A stretch of 64,000 nt of DNA from assembly GCA_933207985.1 (NCBI GenBank), contig OW240917.1, forward strand, positions 107,067,986 through 107,131,985. The letters run 5' to 3'. This document shows positions 43,466 through 54,839 of the stretch, in pieces. Source of the stretch: Pelobates cultripes. Lineage: Eukaryota; Chordata; Amphibia; Anura; Pelobatidae. The position numbers were made by a program, and so were the translations under genes. Position 1 is the stretch's first letter; each line of letters starts with the position of its first letter. The notes under the pieces were generated by a model. That model did no database searches. It was not told the DNA's origin and was given only the letters and a program-made list of their open reading frames with translations.

Positions 43466-44696
43466 TTTAAATATGTAGATTGTTTCCTTTTATCAATTTA
43501 CAGCTATAATATTTACTTATACTCTAAGCACAAAAGTGCATGTATGAAAGATTATTTTATTTAGAATCATAAACCAAGTTAGGATGGCATATACGTCAAA
43601 ACAGTTGCTTTGTATTTAAGTATTAAACCGTGTTGGTATGCATGAAAACCTCTTAAGGAAAAATTAGGAACAATTACTTAAGAGTAACCAATTAAGGGAA
43701 TTATGAAATCAATAAACGGCACTGGCAAAATGCACAGGGAGTGACAATGCAAAAAAGAAGTTTGCATATCCTAAATGTTACAAAGCTTAAAAATAATAAA
43801 ATAATCCTTTCCACTACTGTGAACCTTTTGTTTCTGCAAATATTGACATTTAGTTGAAACAGTGCGTAGCTTGCACATAATATAATAAAACAACAATTTT
43901 GTGCATACGTAGCAAATCAGAGGAATGCACAAAATGAAAAGTATGGAAATGTACGCAATATTCATTTTCTGATCTTTATCAGAAATGTTGGGGGATGATA
44001 TGGTATTTTGTTATACTGCAGTATTCAAATAGGTTCTAACAATTAGTATAGAAGAAGAAACATAATTATAGTGCTGTTGATGCAAATAGATAAATTAAAA
44101 TGGCCAGATACACTGCCCATGGGTATTTGCAAGTCACCTTATATTTTTCTTCTGAAATTCACATTTCCTTTTTTCTGACTTTCTCATTTCTCCCTTTCCC
44201 ATCAGCTGTATTCGTTCTTTTGCATTTTCCACTTTACTATTATATTTCTTCTTCTAAACTGATTGTTAGAAGCTATTTAAATATTTTTAATGATGCATTT
44301 TCCCAAAAATGCCACCAGAATGTAAATGAAGGTATAACTATTTTTCTACACCATTATTTACTGGGCAGCAGTTTTACTACATCTACAGGTATGACATAGG
44401 CTACGAAATCAGCTACCCCTATTATGACCAAAAAACAAATAACCAGGTTTGAAACATCCTATATTAAAATGGAATTTGCTACTGATATGGTAGCAGGGAT
44501 AAATACAGCTGCCAGTGCTTTTTAGCATCCTACCTTATCTCTCTTATCCATTAAACACTCATTGCAAGTCATAAACACGTGTTAGTATTTCATGCCAAAG
44601 GCTATTGCTTATAAGCTACCTCTTTTAAATGCTCAAGTTTAAATTGACCCTACTACAGATTTTAGTCACATGAAAGTAGAGAAACTTCCCTTAGAA
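43466..44696. other. AT-rich DNA with no recognisable gene
   Basis: Only the dispersed repeat fragment at about 44134-44190, shared with 33977-34040, was noticed. Confidence 0.45.
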
Positions 44697-44700
44697 TTAA

Positions 44701-45189
44701 ATGGACACTATAGTCACCAAAACAACTATAGCTTAATGTAGTTGTTCTGGTGAGTATTATCATTCCCTGCAGGCATTTTAAGAGAAAAGGCAGTGTTTAC
44801 ATTGCTTTACATTGCTCCCTAGGGACACCTCCAAGTGGCCCCTCCTTATATGGCCAGTGGAGGTGCTTCCTGGGACAGTGCTGCAAAGTAGGCAACACTG
44901 CTGCTCAGTGTCTCCACGCTCTGCATGAGGACACTGAAGTTTCCTCATAGAGATACATTGATTCAATACATCTCTATGAGGAGGTGCTGATTGGCTAAAA
45001 TTGCATTTCTTCTCCTTGATGATTTCAGCCAATCTACTGCTTTCCCTATAGGAAAGAATTGGATTGGCTAAAATTCTACAATTCCGATGATGTCACCAAG
45101 GAGGAGAATCGGGGGCGGGGCCAGTGTCGGCAGACCAGTGCTGCGCTGGAAAAAAGGTGCGTTTGTGTTCCTGACTCTGTAGTGTTACT
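44701..45189. mobile_element. MITE with TTAA target sites (GGACACTATAGTCA ends)
   Basis: The left end ATGGACACTATAGTC and the right end GACTCTGTAGTGTTACT are imperfect inverted repeats with TTAA at 44697-44700 and 45190-45193. Near the left end, ACAACTATAGC/GTAGTTGT is self-complementary. This end type is frequent in frog genomes from what I know of them. Confidence 0.7.
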
Positions 45190-45193
45190 TTAA

Positions 45194-46406
45194 GGTAATA
45201 GAAGGGGCAAAATAGTTACTTGGTATAAAAGGGTTGCAATCTATCTTTGTGTGTTTTTGCCAACCAACATCATTATCATCATTATTATTTTACTGTTGTG
45301 TCTATTGTCTTTTAGTTCTATAAAGTTTATACGCAGCATACGGTAAATAGTAGATGTAACTTAGTGTGCACATGTTTTTTCAATAAAATTGTTCAGTTAA
45401 AGTGTATTAGGAAGGTTTCTGTTGCCTTGTGAATGTTGTCACATGATAATTTATACACCAGTGAGTACAGATTTGGTTCTTCTCAGATTTAGAAAAGTCA
45501 TTCATATTTGATAGGGTTAAAAAAGTAATATATAATATACAAAAAATCTGAAATGAAGGATGAAGTCTAAAACATCATGCCTGTCTGTGCTCATTTGCAT
45601 GTAAGCTCAGAATGGGATGGTTGTGGAAACATGATTTATTGAGCTATGGTGCACAACAGTAGGTCTGTCTATCTATCTATCTTGACTTTTATTCAGACAC
45701 TTCCCTTACAGTACACATGGCACAAAAAAAAAAAATCCTTGTGAAATCTTGAATCTAGTGTCCTTAAAGACAAGTATTGAATGCACACAGTCTAGTGTTA
45801 GCATGCTTTGCACGCTGAAGCCAGATGTCAAATATATACAATAATTAAATCGAACAATGACACTAGTTGGTACTGGTACTGCAAAATTTAAACCATGCCA
45901 TATCTCACTTGCAAGGCTGCAGGGGCAGCATCTATGCCCCAATATCATTTCCTTAAGATGGAGTGATTTTGTAAGACCCCTAAACAATATGTCAGCATAA
46001 TGCCTACATTTGGGAAAGTGCATTTACCACAGCTGCATTCACCTGCTTATTAACAAACATGAACATAACAAATGTCAACTATTATATCTTGGACACTGTT
46101 AGCATTTACTAAATGTTCCAATAGCCGTATATGCATTTGGAGTCACATCAGTCAGAAACATGACACAACTTCCAGAAGCCTAATTTTTGGAATTATCCAA
46201 TCCCAACTTTGAAAAGCACTGCTGCCCTATTAATGATAACAACAGACAACAAATCAATTACAAAAGAAATGGAAGTGGAAAAATGTGTCATGTTCTGAAA
46301 AGTAATAGAAATGTTTAAAAGCGTAAGATTGTCATGGAAACAATGGAATATTTTTATAAATCTCTCCCTTATTTTGCTTTTCTTAATTTTGAAAATGTCA
46401 AGTTCT
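45194..46406. other. AT-rich DNA with no recognisable gene
   Basis: A short (TCTA)n run occurs near 45665-45682; nothing else was recognised. Confidence 0.45.
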
Positions 46407-46486
46407 TTAACCCCTTAAGGACCAAACTTCTGGAATAAAAGGGAATCATGACATATCACACATGCCATGTGTCCTTAAGGGGTTAA
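46407..46486. mobile_element. 80-bp TTAA MITE
   Basis: It runs TTAA-CCCCTTAAGGAC ... GTCCTTAAGGGG-TTAA. The 12-bp ends are perfect inverted repeats, and the whole element including duplicated TTAA is 80 bp. It is a minimal relative of the 41224-43461 element. Confidence 0.85.
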
Positions 46487-46674
46487 AAGACCCAACAGAA
46501 ATTATTCCATTCTCTTAGTGGCTGGTGTAAGTCAGCAGGTATGTCCCCTATTGCCAAAACAAATTGTACCATTGAATTCTGATCTAACTCTTAAATTACT
46601 TTAAAGCTTTTCAGATCTTAAAAACAAATTAATATTTAGTAATGGATTATACACTTGCAAAAATGTTAACCCAG

Positions 46675-47042
46675 CTGTTTGGAGCTATTTCAGAAATAGC
46701 TCCACCTCCTTGGCTTTCAAGCAAACAACAAGTCCTGTTACTTCATGGTTTGGTTAGCTCAATTGAGCTAAATTCATGAGGCAGCAACAGCTCAGAGCAC
46801 ATGCCTTGCAAAGACTTCTCATTGAACTGAGTTGGGAAGTCTGTGACTGGACAGCCACAGAAAGTCTGGGCGAGGTTAGAAGTGGAGTGATTTCAATGGC
46901 AGAACTGAAACTTTTGCAAGCTGTTTTAAGATATATCTTAATGAAATAAATGCATAATTAAATGCATGAAGGTTTTGATTTGGGGTATATCTACTTCACA
47001 GTGATTTTTATTTATATTGTATTTGGGCAGTAGGGTGTCCCT
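46675..47042. mobile_element. Truncated MITE, right end present
   Basis: The right end reads GTAGGGTGTCCCT followed by TTAA (47043-47046), as in the AGGGACAC group. A perfect palindrome GGAGCTATTT/AAATAGCTCC lies at 46681-46703. No matching left end was found. Confidence 0.4.
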
Positions 47043-48015
47043 TTAATGACTAACACCACTAACTACAGTTTGTTCTACCTGTTTCCTGTCATAATAACAA
47101 AATAATTTACTTTCTTAACAAAAAAAAAATCTACCTTTTCATGATCTCTGTTTCTGCTGCAGATCAAAAAATTAGACACATTTTTGCTACATAAAGTAGG
47201 AAATTGATTTATTTTTAGGCAACATTTTTTTTTCATATAGTGCAGTACCGATTTTAAAACCTAGTTACACACTGCTTTATAATAACTCCTAAATCATTAT
47301 TTGTTTAACGGTTGCTCATCATTTCTTATGCAAGTTTCAAGTTTGTTCTTGATTAAACAATGTAAAACTATTAATTTGCCTACCTTAACTCTACAGTTGT
47401 CTACTATGAATTTTATAATTTTATCTGCAACTTGTATTTTTATCCAGGACATGTACCCAGGACTGTATTACCTGTCCTATATTTTTTAAAAATGCAAATG
47501 CAGCTTCCACTGTTCTTTCTAAGATAACTAATGAACTAACAACGTTTGATGATGTCATTAACCACTCAAAAAACATAAAATCTTCCACAAACTTAAGAAA
47601 TCTGTACATATGTACTTCTCTATATCTAAAACTATATTATTAAAAAGAAATCTAAATATTCCTTTTGTGTATAATAGTTTTATATATGCAACCTTGCACC
47701 TTTCATATTATACTGTTCGTGCTCTGTGTGTCAGGCTCCCGCGGACGGCTGCGAGGGGAGGCTGCACTCCGCTCGCAGTACTCACCCTCCAGCCGTCCGC
47801 GGTCCCCTCCGCCTCGTGGGTACGGCGAGCGGCATCCTTCCAGCCTCGGATGCCGCCCGCCGTTCCCTCCACGTCCCCCAGCGGCAGCATGCATGACGCT
47901 GCACGCTGGGAGACCGCCCAGGTTTATACACGCCGGGGTCAGTCACCTGACCCGGCGTTAAAGGCAAAGTGCCACAATCACAGTGGGAGGTCTAAATATC
48001 TCCCACGTGTGATTG

Positions 48016-48050
48016 TTAATTCTGATTGGAAATCATCCAATCAGAATTAA
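48016..48050. promoter_or_regulatory. U3 palindrome with two CCAAT boxes
   Basis: TTAATTCTGATTGG and CCAATCAGAATTAA are perfect inverse copies separated by 7 bases, 9 bp upstream of the TATA-like TTTAAATA. This is a likely NF-Y-type promoter element, repeated in the 3' LTR. Confidence 0.6.
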
Positions 48051-48058
48051 CCTGATGG

Positions 48059-48098
48059 TTTAAATACTTACCTTTCCTGTTCCTCCTTGCCCTGTTGT
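48059..48098 (+). promoter_or_regulatory. TATA-like box and inferred transcript 5' end
   Basis: TTTAAATACT lies 30 bases before GCCCTGTTGT (48089-48098). Those ten bases are exactly complementary to 48354-48363 just after the LTR, as expected if RNA starts here and folds back as its own primer. Confidence 0.6.
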
Positions 48099-48353
48099 GG
48101 TCTTTGCTTGTTAGTATTGATTCTGAACTTGTGCTTCTGGTTACGTACTCTCTGGCTTGTTATCCGACTTTGTGACTTTCTCCTACCCTTTGACCTCGGC
48201 TTGTTTCACGTTATTCTGTCTTCTGGTTCCCCTTACTCGGCTTGTTTCCTGACTATTCTTTGTGTGCTTAGCCCGGCCACTCTAAGGTCCGGTACGGCAC
48301 TTTTGTGTGTGTGTGTGTGTTGGCGTGTTTTGGGTTCCCCGAATCGTGACATT

Positions 48354-48363
48354 ACAACAGGGC
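48354..48363 (+). promoter_or_regulatory. Primer-binding site, self-priming type
   Basis: ACAACAGGGC begins two bases after the LTR and pairs with the inferred RNA 5' end at 48089-48098. Self-priming is documented for Tf1 and has been proposed for the related sushi group. Confidence 0.6.
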
Positions 48364-48367
48364 CATA

Positions 48368-49291
48368 ATGGAACCTGCTGACATACCACAGCTCCTAGTT
48401 AATCAAGAGGCTAGAATGGATGGCTTAGACCACCGTATGGATCAGTTTGCTCAAGCTTTACAAACCATTCTGGCTCGTACTGCACACTTGCAACCGGCCG
48501 TTCAGGAGGCTGCTGCTGCTGTGCCCGAACCCATTCCCACTCCAGTACCTGTTCCCGCTCATGTAGTTCACATGACGCCGCCACAGCGCTACAGTGGTGA
48601 CCCAGCATTGTGTCGTGGTTTCCTCAACCAAATCGACATCCATTTGGTGATGAATCCACGCTCCTATCCCACTGACAGATCTAAAATTGCCTTTTTGATA
48701 AACCACTTGTCCGGGAGAGCTTTAGCATGGGCCAACCCCATTTGGGAAAATACGTCTCCTATGTCCTTTGCTGATTTTCTGACAGCTTTCAGACGCACGT
48801 TTGATCAACCCGGTAGGGTTGCTTCTGCTGGCAAGGCTCTGCTTAGGGTCCGACAGGGTAACAGGTCTGTAGCAGATTACACTATCGAATTTCGTACTCT
48901 AGCAGCTGAAGTGGTTTGAAATAATGACGCCCTCGTAACAGCCTTTCAGGAGGGTCTGGCCGCTTATATACTGGATGAAATAGCATCCAGGGAATTACCT
49001 GCTCTTCTAGATGATGTTATAGACTATGTGATTCTTATAGATAACCGTATTAGAGAGAGGCGTAGCCAAAGACGGTTGGATACACGGGTGTTACCTGCTC
49101 TACCCAGTACTTCCCTGCTAGCGTTACCCGCTCCTGTGCAGCCATCCCCTGAACCCATGCAGTTGGGTGCTACAGGGTTAACTGAGGCCGAAAGAGCGTA
49201 CCGTAGAAGGGAGGGGTTATGCCTTTATTGTGGGAAGAGGGGGCATCACTGTAAAGCCTGCCCTAAACTACAGGGAAACTGCAGCACCTAA
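48368..49291 (+). pseudogene. Gypsy gag, interrupted by one stop
   Basis: This is the structural Gag of the element. It starts at the ATG at 48368 (MEPADIPQLL). An N-terminal coiled region is followed by a proline-rich linker and the capsid-like domain with PPQRYSGDPALCRGFLNQ, FLINHLSGRALAWANP and LLRVRQGNRSVADYTIEF. A TGA at 48917-48919 interrupts the frame after LAAEVV. The frame then stays open, in phase, to the CCHC knuckle CLYCGKRGHHCKAC and the stop at 49289-49291. The total of about 307 codons is normal for the family. The slippery heptamer GGGAAAC lies 10 bases before the stop. The stop may be a simple point mutation. Confidence 0.92.
49273..49279 (+). promoter_or_regulatory. -1 frameshift slippery site GGGAAAC
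   Basis: In the gag frame it is read G-GGA-AAC, the X-XXY-YYZ phase needed for -1 slippage. The -1 frame is open from here into pol. PEG10, a domesticated sushi relative, uses the same heptamer. A short stem AGGCC/GGCCT lies downstream. Confidence 0.7.
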
Positions 49292-49320
49292 GGCCTAGAG
49301 AGGGGTCGGCCTCGGGTGTT

Positions 49321-52300
49321 ATGACTTTGTCCCCTCATATGTCCATCTCTAGACCGTTTATTACGGTTTCTCTCTTGGTCAATAAAACCACTATAACAAC
49401 CAAAGCCCTGATCGATTCAGGTGCGGCAGACAACCTTATGGATGAGACCTTTGCCAAAACCGCAGCCCTGAATTTGATTCGAAAGGAGACACCCTTGGCC
49501 GTTGAGGCCATAGATGGTAGACCACTGGAGAAACCTCTGGTGACCCATGAAACCCAGGAAATAGTTATGTCTGTGGGTGTTTTGCACAAAGAGAAGTTAA
49601 CCTTCCAAATAATTAACTCCCCAACAGCCTCCATCGTTCTAGGTTTTCCCTGGTTAGTTAAACACAACCCTGTTCTTGATTGGGGTTGTTTAGACATACT
49701 TTCCTGGGGGGAATCTTGTCAGCGAGACTGTGTGGCTCATGTACGTCCTGTCTGTTTACTTAACGTACCCACGGCTAAACCACTCTCGGTTTCTGTGCCC
49801 TCTGTTTATGCGGATCTTGCCTTGGTTTTTGAGAAGAGGGAGGCAGATAAGCTACCTCCACATCGTGAGTATGATTGTGCCATAAACCTCTTACCGGGCA
49901 CTATGCCTCCTAGGGGAAAGGTCTACCCTCTTTCTGAAAAAGAGAACCAAATCATGGAGGAGTACATACAGGAATCCCTAAGAAAAGGTTTTATTAGAAG
50001 GTCCTCCTCTCCTGCTGGTGCTGGTTTCTTTTTTGTGGCTAAGAAGGAGGGTGATTTGAGGCCATGTATAGACTACAGGGGTCTGAACAATATAACGGTT
50101 AAAAACGCCTACCCTATCCCCCTCATCACTGAGTTGTTTGATCGTGTTAAAGGTTCTAAATTTTTCACCAAATTAGACCTCAGGGGGGCTTATAACCTTG
50201 TCCGTATAAAGGAGAATGACGAGTGGAAGACAGCCTTCAACACACGCAGTGGGCATTACGAATATCTGGTCATGCCTTTTGGATTGTGTAATGCTCCTGC
50301 CGTGTTTCAGGACCTCATAAATGATGTCCTTAGGGATCTATTGCATGTCTGTGCTGTAGTATACCTTGACGACATACTTGTGTATTCTCCTGATTTGAAG
50401 TCACACCATAACCATGTTAGGATGGTGCTCAAAAGGCTATTGCAGAACGGACTCTACTGTAAGTTAGAAAAATGTTTATTCGATCAGACCTCTGTGCAAT
50501 TCCTAGGATATATCATTACTGAACAGGGTTTCAGTATGGATCCTGCTAAATTGGAAGCTATAATGTCCTGGCCACTTCCCCAAGGACTAAAGGCTATCCA
50601 GCGTTTTATAGAATTTGCCAACTATTATAGGAAATTTATAAAAAACTTTTCACCACTCATATCTCCCATAACGAAGTTGACAAAAAAGGTCTACATCCTA
50701 GGGTTTGGACTCCTGAAGCCCTTAAGGCCTTCGAAACCCTCAAGAAGGCATTTGCCTCTGCTCCAGTGCTGCACCACCCTGATCCTTCTCTTCCCTTTGT
50801 TATGGAAGTAGACGCCTCAGAGTCAGGTGTGGGAGCCGTACTGTCACAGAGGTTTTCTTATGACAAACCCCTCCATCCCTGTTGTTATTTTTCTAAAAGG
50901 TTGTCTGATTCAGAGAAGAATTATGATGTTGGGAATAGGGAACTATTAGCTATTGTGTTAGCTTTCAAGGAATGGAGGTACTTATTAGAGGGTTCTAGAC
51001 ACAAAATCATGGTTATAACAGATCATAAGAATCTATCCTATATTGCTGATGCTAGAAGGTTATCTGCCCGGCAGGCTAGATGGTCTCTATTTCTCTCGCG
51101 CTTCCAATATGTTATCACCTATAGACCTGGTTGCCGTAATGCCAAGGCTGACGCCATCTCTCGGCAGCATGAACCAGTAGAATTTGTTAACCCGACTCCT
51201 GAACCTATTGTACCTGAGTCACAGATAATAGCTGCTACCCGTTTGGTTGTTTCTTCATCTTTCCTTACCAGTATTAAGACATACCAAACCCAAGCACCCC
51301 CTGAGACGCCGGTTGGTAAACTATACGTTGAAGCTAATGACAGAAAAAAGTTGTTAACTTTATTTCACACAGCCAAAACTGCTGGTCATCCGGGGGTTAC
51401 CAAAACCTACAAGGGCCTCCTTCAACAGTTCTGGTGGCCTTCACTCAAGCGAGACGTAGTGGATTTTGTTCAGGCTTGTCAGGTCTGCACGCAGTGTAAG
51501 TCCCTTAATGTGAAACCCCAGGGTTTTCTGATGCCTCTATCTATACCCAAGAAACCATGGACCCACTTATCCATGGATTTCATTGTAGACCTGCCTCTTT
51601 CTGATGGTCAGACGGTGATACTGACTGTGACGGATAGGTTCTCTAAAATGGCGCACTTCATTCCGCTTGAGAAACTGCCTTCTGCGGTTCAGTTAGCTCA
51701 GGTATTTGCCAAAGAAGTGTTCCGATTGCATGGGGTACCCCAGGATATCGTATCTGACAGGGGCCCTCAATTTGGCTCTCGGTTCTGGAGGGGCTTTTGT
51801 GCTGAGATGGGGGTATCCTTGTCGTTTTCTTCCTCCTATCACCCGCAATCTAATGGTGCGGCCGAACGTGCTAATCAGTCTGTGGAATTGTATTTGCGCT
51901 GCTTCACTAATGCGCACCAGAATGACTGGTCTCGCCTTCTTCCGTGGGCTGAATTTGCCAGGAATACGGTGTCTCATTCGTCTACTGGCTTAAGTCCTTT
52001 TGAGGTTGCTTATGGGTTTCGGCCTTCTGTCCTTCCCGGTGCGTTCTCTGACAAGGGAATGCCCGCCTTGGACCAGCACCTCGCCTCTTTGCGGAAGACG
52101 TGGGATCAAGTCCATGTTGCGCTGTCTCGTTCAGCGGCTGCTCAGAAAAAGTTTGCTGATCGCCGTAGGGTTGCGGCCCCTTCCTATGTTCCGGGTGATA
52201 GGGTATGGTTGTCCTCCCGGAACCTCCGTCTCAAGGTTCCCTCGATGAAATTTGCCCCCAGGTTTCTTGGTCCCTTCAAGGTGTTACGTAGGGTTAATCC

Positions 52301-52970
52301 CGTTTCCTACTCCCTTGATTTGCCTCCTTCCATGCATGTCCCGAACACGTTTCACGTCTCGCTTTTGAAGCCCTTGCTGTGTAACCGGTTCTCTCGTCCC
52401 CTCGGGCGGCCCGTTTCCCCTCGAGCTGTCTCTGACGACGTGTACGAGGTGGCTACCCTTCTCGACTCTCGTGTTTCTAGGGGTCGGCTGCAATATTTGG
52501 TGGACTGGAAGGGGTACGGCCCTGAGGAGCGGTCCTGGGTTTCAAGCTCCGATGTGCACGCTCCCTCTTTGGTCCGCTCCTTTCATGCCCGCTTTCCTTT
52601 GAAGCCTTCCGCTTCCCACCCCCTGGGTGGTCTTCGAGGGGGGGGTAATGTCAGGCTCCCGCGGGCGGCTGCGAGGGGAGGCTGCACTCCGCTCGCAGTA
52701 CTCACCCTCCAGCCGTCCGCGGTCCCCTCCGCCTCGTGGGTACGGCGAGCGGCATCCTTCCAGCCTCGGATGCCGCCCGCCGTTCCCTCCACGTCCCCCA
52801 GCGGCAGCATGCATGACGCTGCACGCTGGGAGACCGCCCAGGTTTATACACGCCGGGGTCAGTCACCTGACCCGGCGTTAAAGGCAAAGTGCCACAATCA
52901 CAGTGGGAGGTCTAAATATCTCCCACGTGTGATTGTTAATTCTGATTGGAAATCATCCAATCAGAATTAA
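49321..52970 (+). pseudogene. Gypsy pol (protease, RT, RNase H, integrase, chromodomain), one frameshift
   Basis: The first ATG in the pol frame is 49321, but the frame is open back to the slippery site. Protease: ALIDSGAADNLM (Asp32). RT: KLDLRGAYNLV and catalytic YLDD (348-351), then LGYIITEQG. A one-base change in the A-run at 50682-50687 moves the frame; from there the second segment carries RNase H (MEVDASESG, NRELLAIV, TDHKNL). Integrase follows, with a zinc finger (GHPGVTKTY...CQVCTQC) and catalytic Asp in MDFIVDLP, Asp in SDRGPQFG and Glu in NGAAERANQ. The GPY/F-type module (APRFLGPFKVLRRVNP) comes next, then a chromodomain (LQYLVDWKGYGPEERSW). The frame passes through the polypurine tract and about 320 bases into the 3' LTR. 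All catalytic residues inspected are present. Confidence 0.92.
52636..52645 (+). promoter_or_regulatory. Polypurine tract
   Basis: GAGGGGGGGG ends three bases before the 3' LTR and would prime plus-strand DNA. It lies inside the open pol frame. Confidence 0.85.
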
Positions 52971-53269
52971 CCTGATGGTTTAAATACTTACCTTTCCTGT
53001 TCCTCCTTGCCCTGTTGTGGTCTTTGCTTGTTAGTATTGATTCTGAACTTGTGCTTCTGGTTACGTACTCTCTGGCTTGTTATCCGACTCTGTGACTTTC
53101 TCCTACCCTTTGACCTCGGCTTGTTTCATCGTTATTCTGTCTTCTGGTTCCCCTTACTCGGCTTGTTTCCTGACTATTCTTTGTGTGCTTAGCCCGGCCA
53201 CTCTAAGGTCCGGTACGGCACTTTGTGTGTGTGTGTGTGTTGGCGTGTTTGGTTCCCCGAATCGTGACA
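52649..53269 (+). repeat. 3' LTR
   Basis: It is nearly identical to the 5' LTR. Seen differences: A/G at the 17th base, T/C in the CCGACTTTGTGAC context, one inserted T after GTTTCA, and shorter T and TG runs near the end. Confidence 0.95.
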
Positions 53270-53274
53270 CTGTG

Positions 53275-54360
53275 GTAGCATAACCTCCCTGGCAGAGGAG
53301 ACTAATCATATGGGGCATGTAGGGCAGTTTGTGTTGCAATAAACAAATACATTAATATGGTATGCACTAAATATAAGTATATATTAAAACAAATATCTCA
53401 TGATTAGTTTTGCAGTGTTCTCCAACTCTATTTACTGATTGTTATTGCTGCTGCTAAGAAGCTTGGCAACAAACCCTGTCAGGATTTTGAGTTATGTTTG
53501 GAACAATATGTCCCATGCTCTCAACCCCTTCTGAGATGACCCCTTCTGAGATGTTTAGTCTATGTGACTTTTTAAGTCACCCATTGATTATGAATTGGAC
53601 AGGATTTTCTGGATGCCCTAAAAGTAGGCGATCATTGGGTTACAGCATCACTGGTAGAGTCAAATTCTAGTGGGAAAGTCTTTTATCCCACCATTTTTAA
53701 ACTACACCAGCTAGCCTGATTCCTGGTAAAATAAGACAATTTTATGTAACTAGTGAGTTGTAAGTTAGAAATAGACTTGCAAAATGTATAGTAAATGCAG
53801 CAAGTTAAGAAGATATTCACCAGCTTAGTAAGTTGGCCATGTTTTTCAGTTCTGCTCCTTAGGCCTAAAATATCAACAGTCTGTTCTCCTTTCACAACAA
53901 CACACTTAATGATGATACTCCTCAATTGAAAAGAATAAACATACTAATGAGATATTGATCATGGATAAAACTTAAAGCTCTAATAAACTATTCTTATTAC
54001 TTCAGAAAAAAATGAGAATTTTGCATTCAGAATATTTTGCTCTTAATTTTTTCACCAATATTCTATTATTGTAATACCCTTAAAGTATTTTTTAATGTAT
54101 TTATTTTTACTTAAGTAATATATTCAGTCAGTAAATGAGAGAGAGAGACAGAAAAGAAATGGAATACGTCTGATTTTGTGTGTTAATAAAATGGCAAATT
54201 TTACATATGTCAATCTAGGCACATCAGTTCATTGTTTTTCTTCAGAAGCACAAATTATTATTATTACGTTGGATAATAATTCCTTTTAGCACTCTATTTA
54301 GCATTTTTCTGCAAAAACTCAATAGAATAATATCAATTAGTTCAGGTTCCGATAATGGAA
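53275..54360. other. AT-rich DNA with no recognisable gene
   Basis: Apart from a small local repetition of CCCTTCTGAGATG near 53526-53550, nothing was recognised. Confidence 0.45.
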
Positions 54361-54364
54361 TTAA

Positions 54365-54838
54365 AGGACTACTATAGCACTTGGATTACTTTCTGTTTTC
54401 GTAACCCTACATTATATTTCAGGCCCCCTGGCCACGATCTCCTCCTAGCGTTGTGTCATCCTGGAGGAGTGCCTTCAGGATAATGGGACATTTCAGTGCT
54501 AATCATAGAGGAGCAATGGATATTGTAGGTGCATGCGTTATGTTCTCTGCGATGTGTCTGAGATTCTGCCATAGAGAATCATTTCATGCAATAATTCTCT
54601 ATGGAGGACCTTGATGGAATTGCGCACGCATGCATGACATCACAGTATGCTAAGGTATGAGAGTCAGGTAATGCAGTCCCAGCTCTCACACCCAGAAGGC
54701 TTGGACATGGCTTGAAGCTGCACTTCCAAGACTTCTAATTAATAAACTATTGATTTTTGAGGCAATTTAGGAAGAAGGAACAAATGTTGGCTCTATAACA
54801 ACTTAATCTAGAGTTGTTATAGTGAGTACAGCGTTGCT
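54365..54838. mobile_element. MITE of the TTAA group (AGGACTACTATAGCACTT end)
   Basis: TTAA lies at 54361-54364. The left end AGGACTACTATAGCAC and the right end TTATAGTGAGTACAGCGTTGCT are degenerate inverses, and the right target site has decayed. Internal text (GAGAATCATTTCATGC / GCAATAATTCTCTATGG) is self-complementary. Confidence 0.5.
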
Positions 54839-54839
54839 T

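Larger units (their letters stand above)
47729..48351 (+). repeat. 5' LTR
   Basis: It starts TGTCAGGC and ends CGTGACA. The GC-rich U3 is followed by two hairpins (about 47975-48015 with CACGTG; 48016-48050 with paired CCAAT motifs), TTTAAATACT at 48059-48068, the inferred transcript start at about 48089, and R-U5 ending in a (TG)n run and CCCCGAATCGTGACA. Confidence 0.95.
47729..53269 (+). mobile_element. Sushi-type Ty3/Gypsy LTR retrotransposon with chromodomain
   Basis: This 5.5-kb element is bracketed by CTGTG duplications (47724-47728 and 53270-53274). LTRs of 623 and 621 bp differ by two substitutions and a few indels. The order is LTR, primer site, gag, protease, RT, RNase H, integrase with chromodomain, polypurine tract, LTR. 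Gag resembles the family from which the mammalian PEG10/RTL genes arose (PPQRYSGDPALCRGFLNQ, VRQGNRSVADYTIEFRTLA). One stop in gag and one frameshift in pol are the only breaks seen. Confidence 0.95.

Noticed and set aside
47610..48050. 146-codon frame at the 5' LTR as a separate gene
   Set aside because: It is the LTR copy of the sequence that forms the tail of the pol frame; it has no own start signal or function evident.
48368..49291. Domesticated PEG10/RTL-like host gene
   Set aside because: It sits between near-identical LTRs with target duplications and a full pol; it is part of a mobile element, not a domesticated gene.
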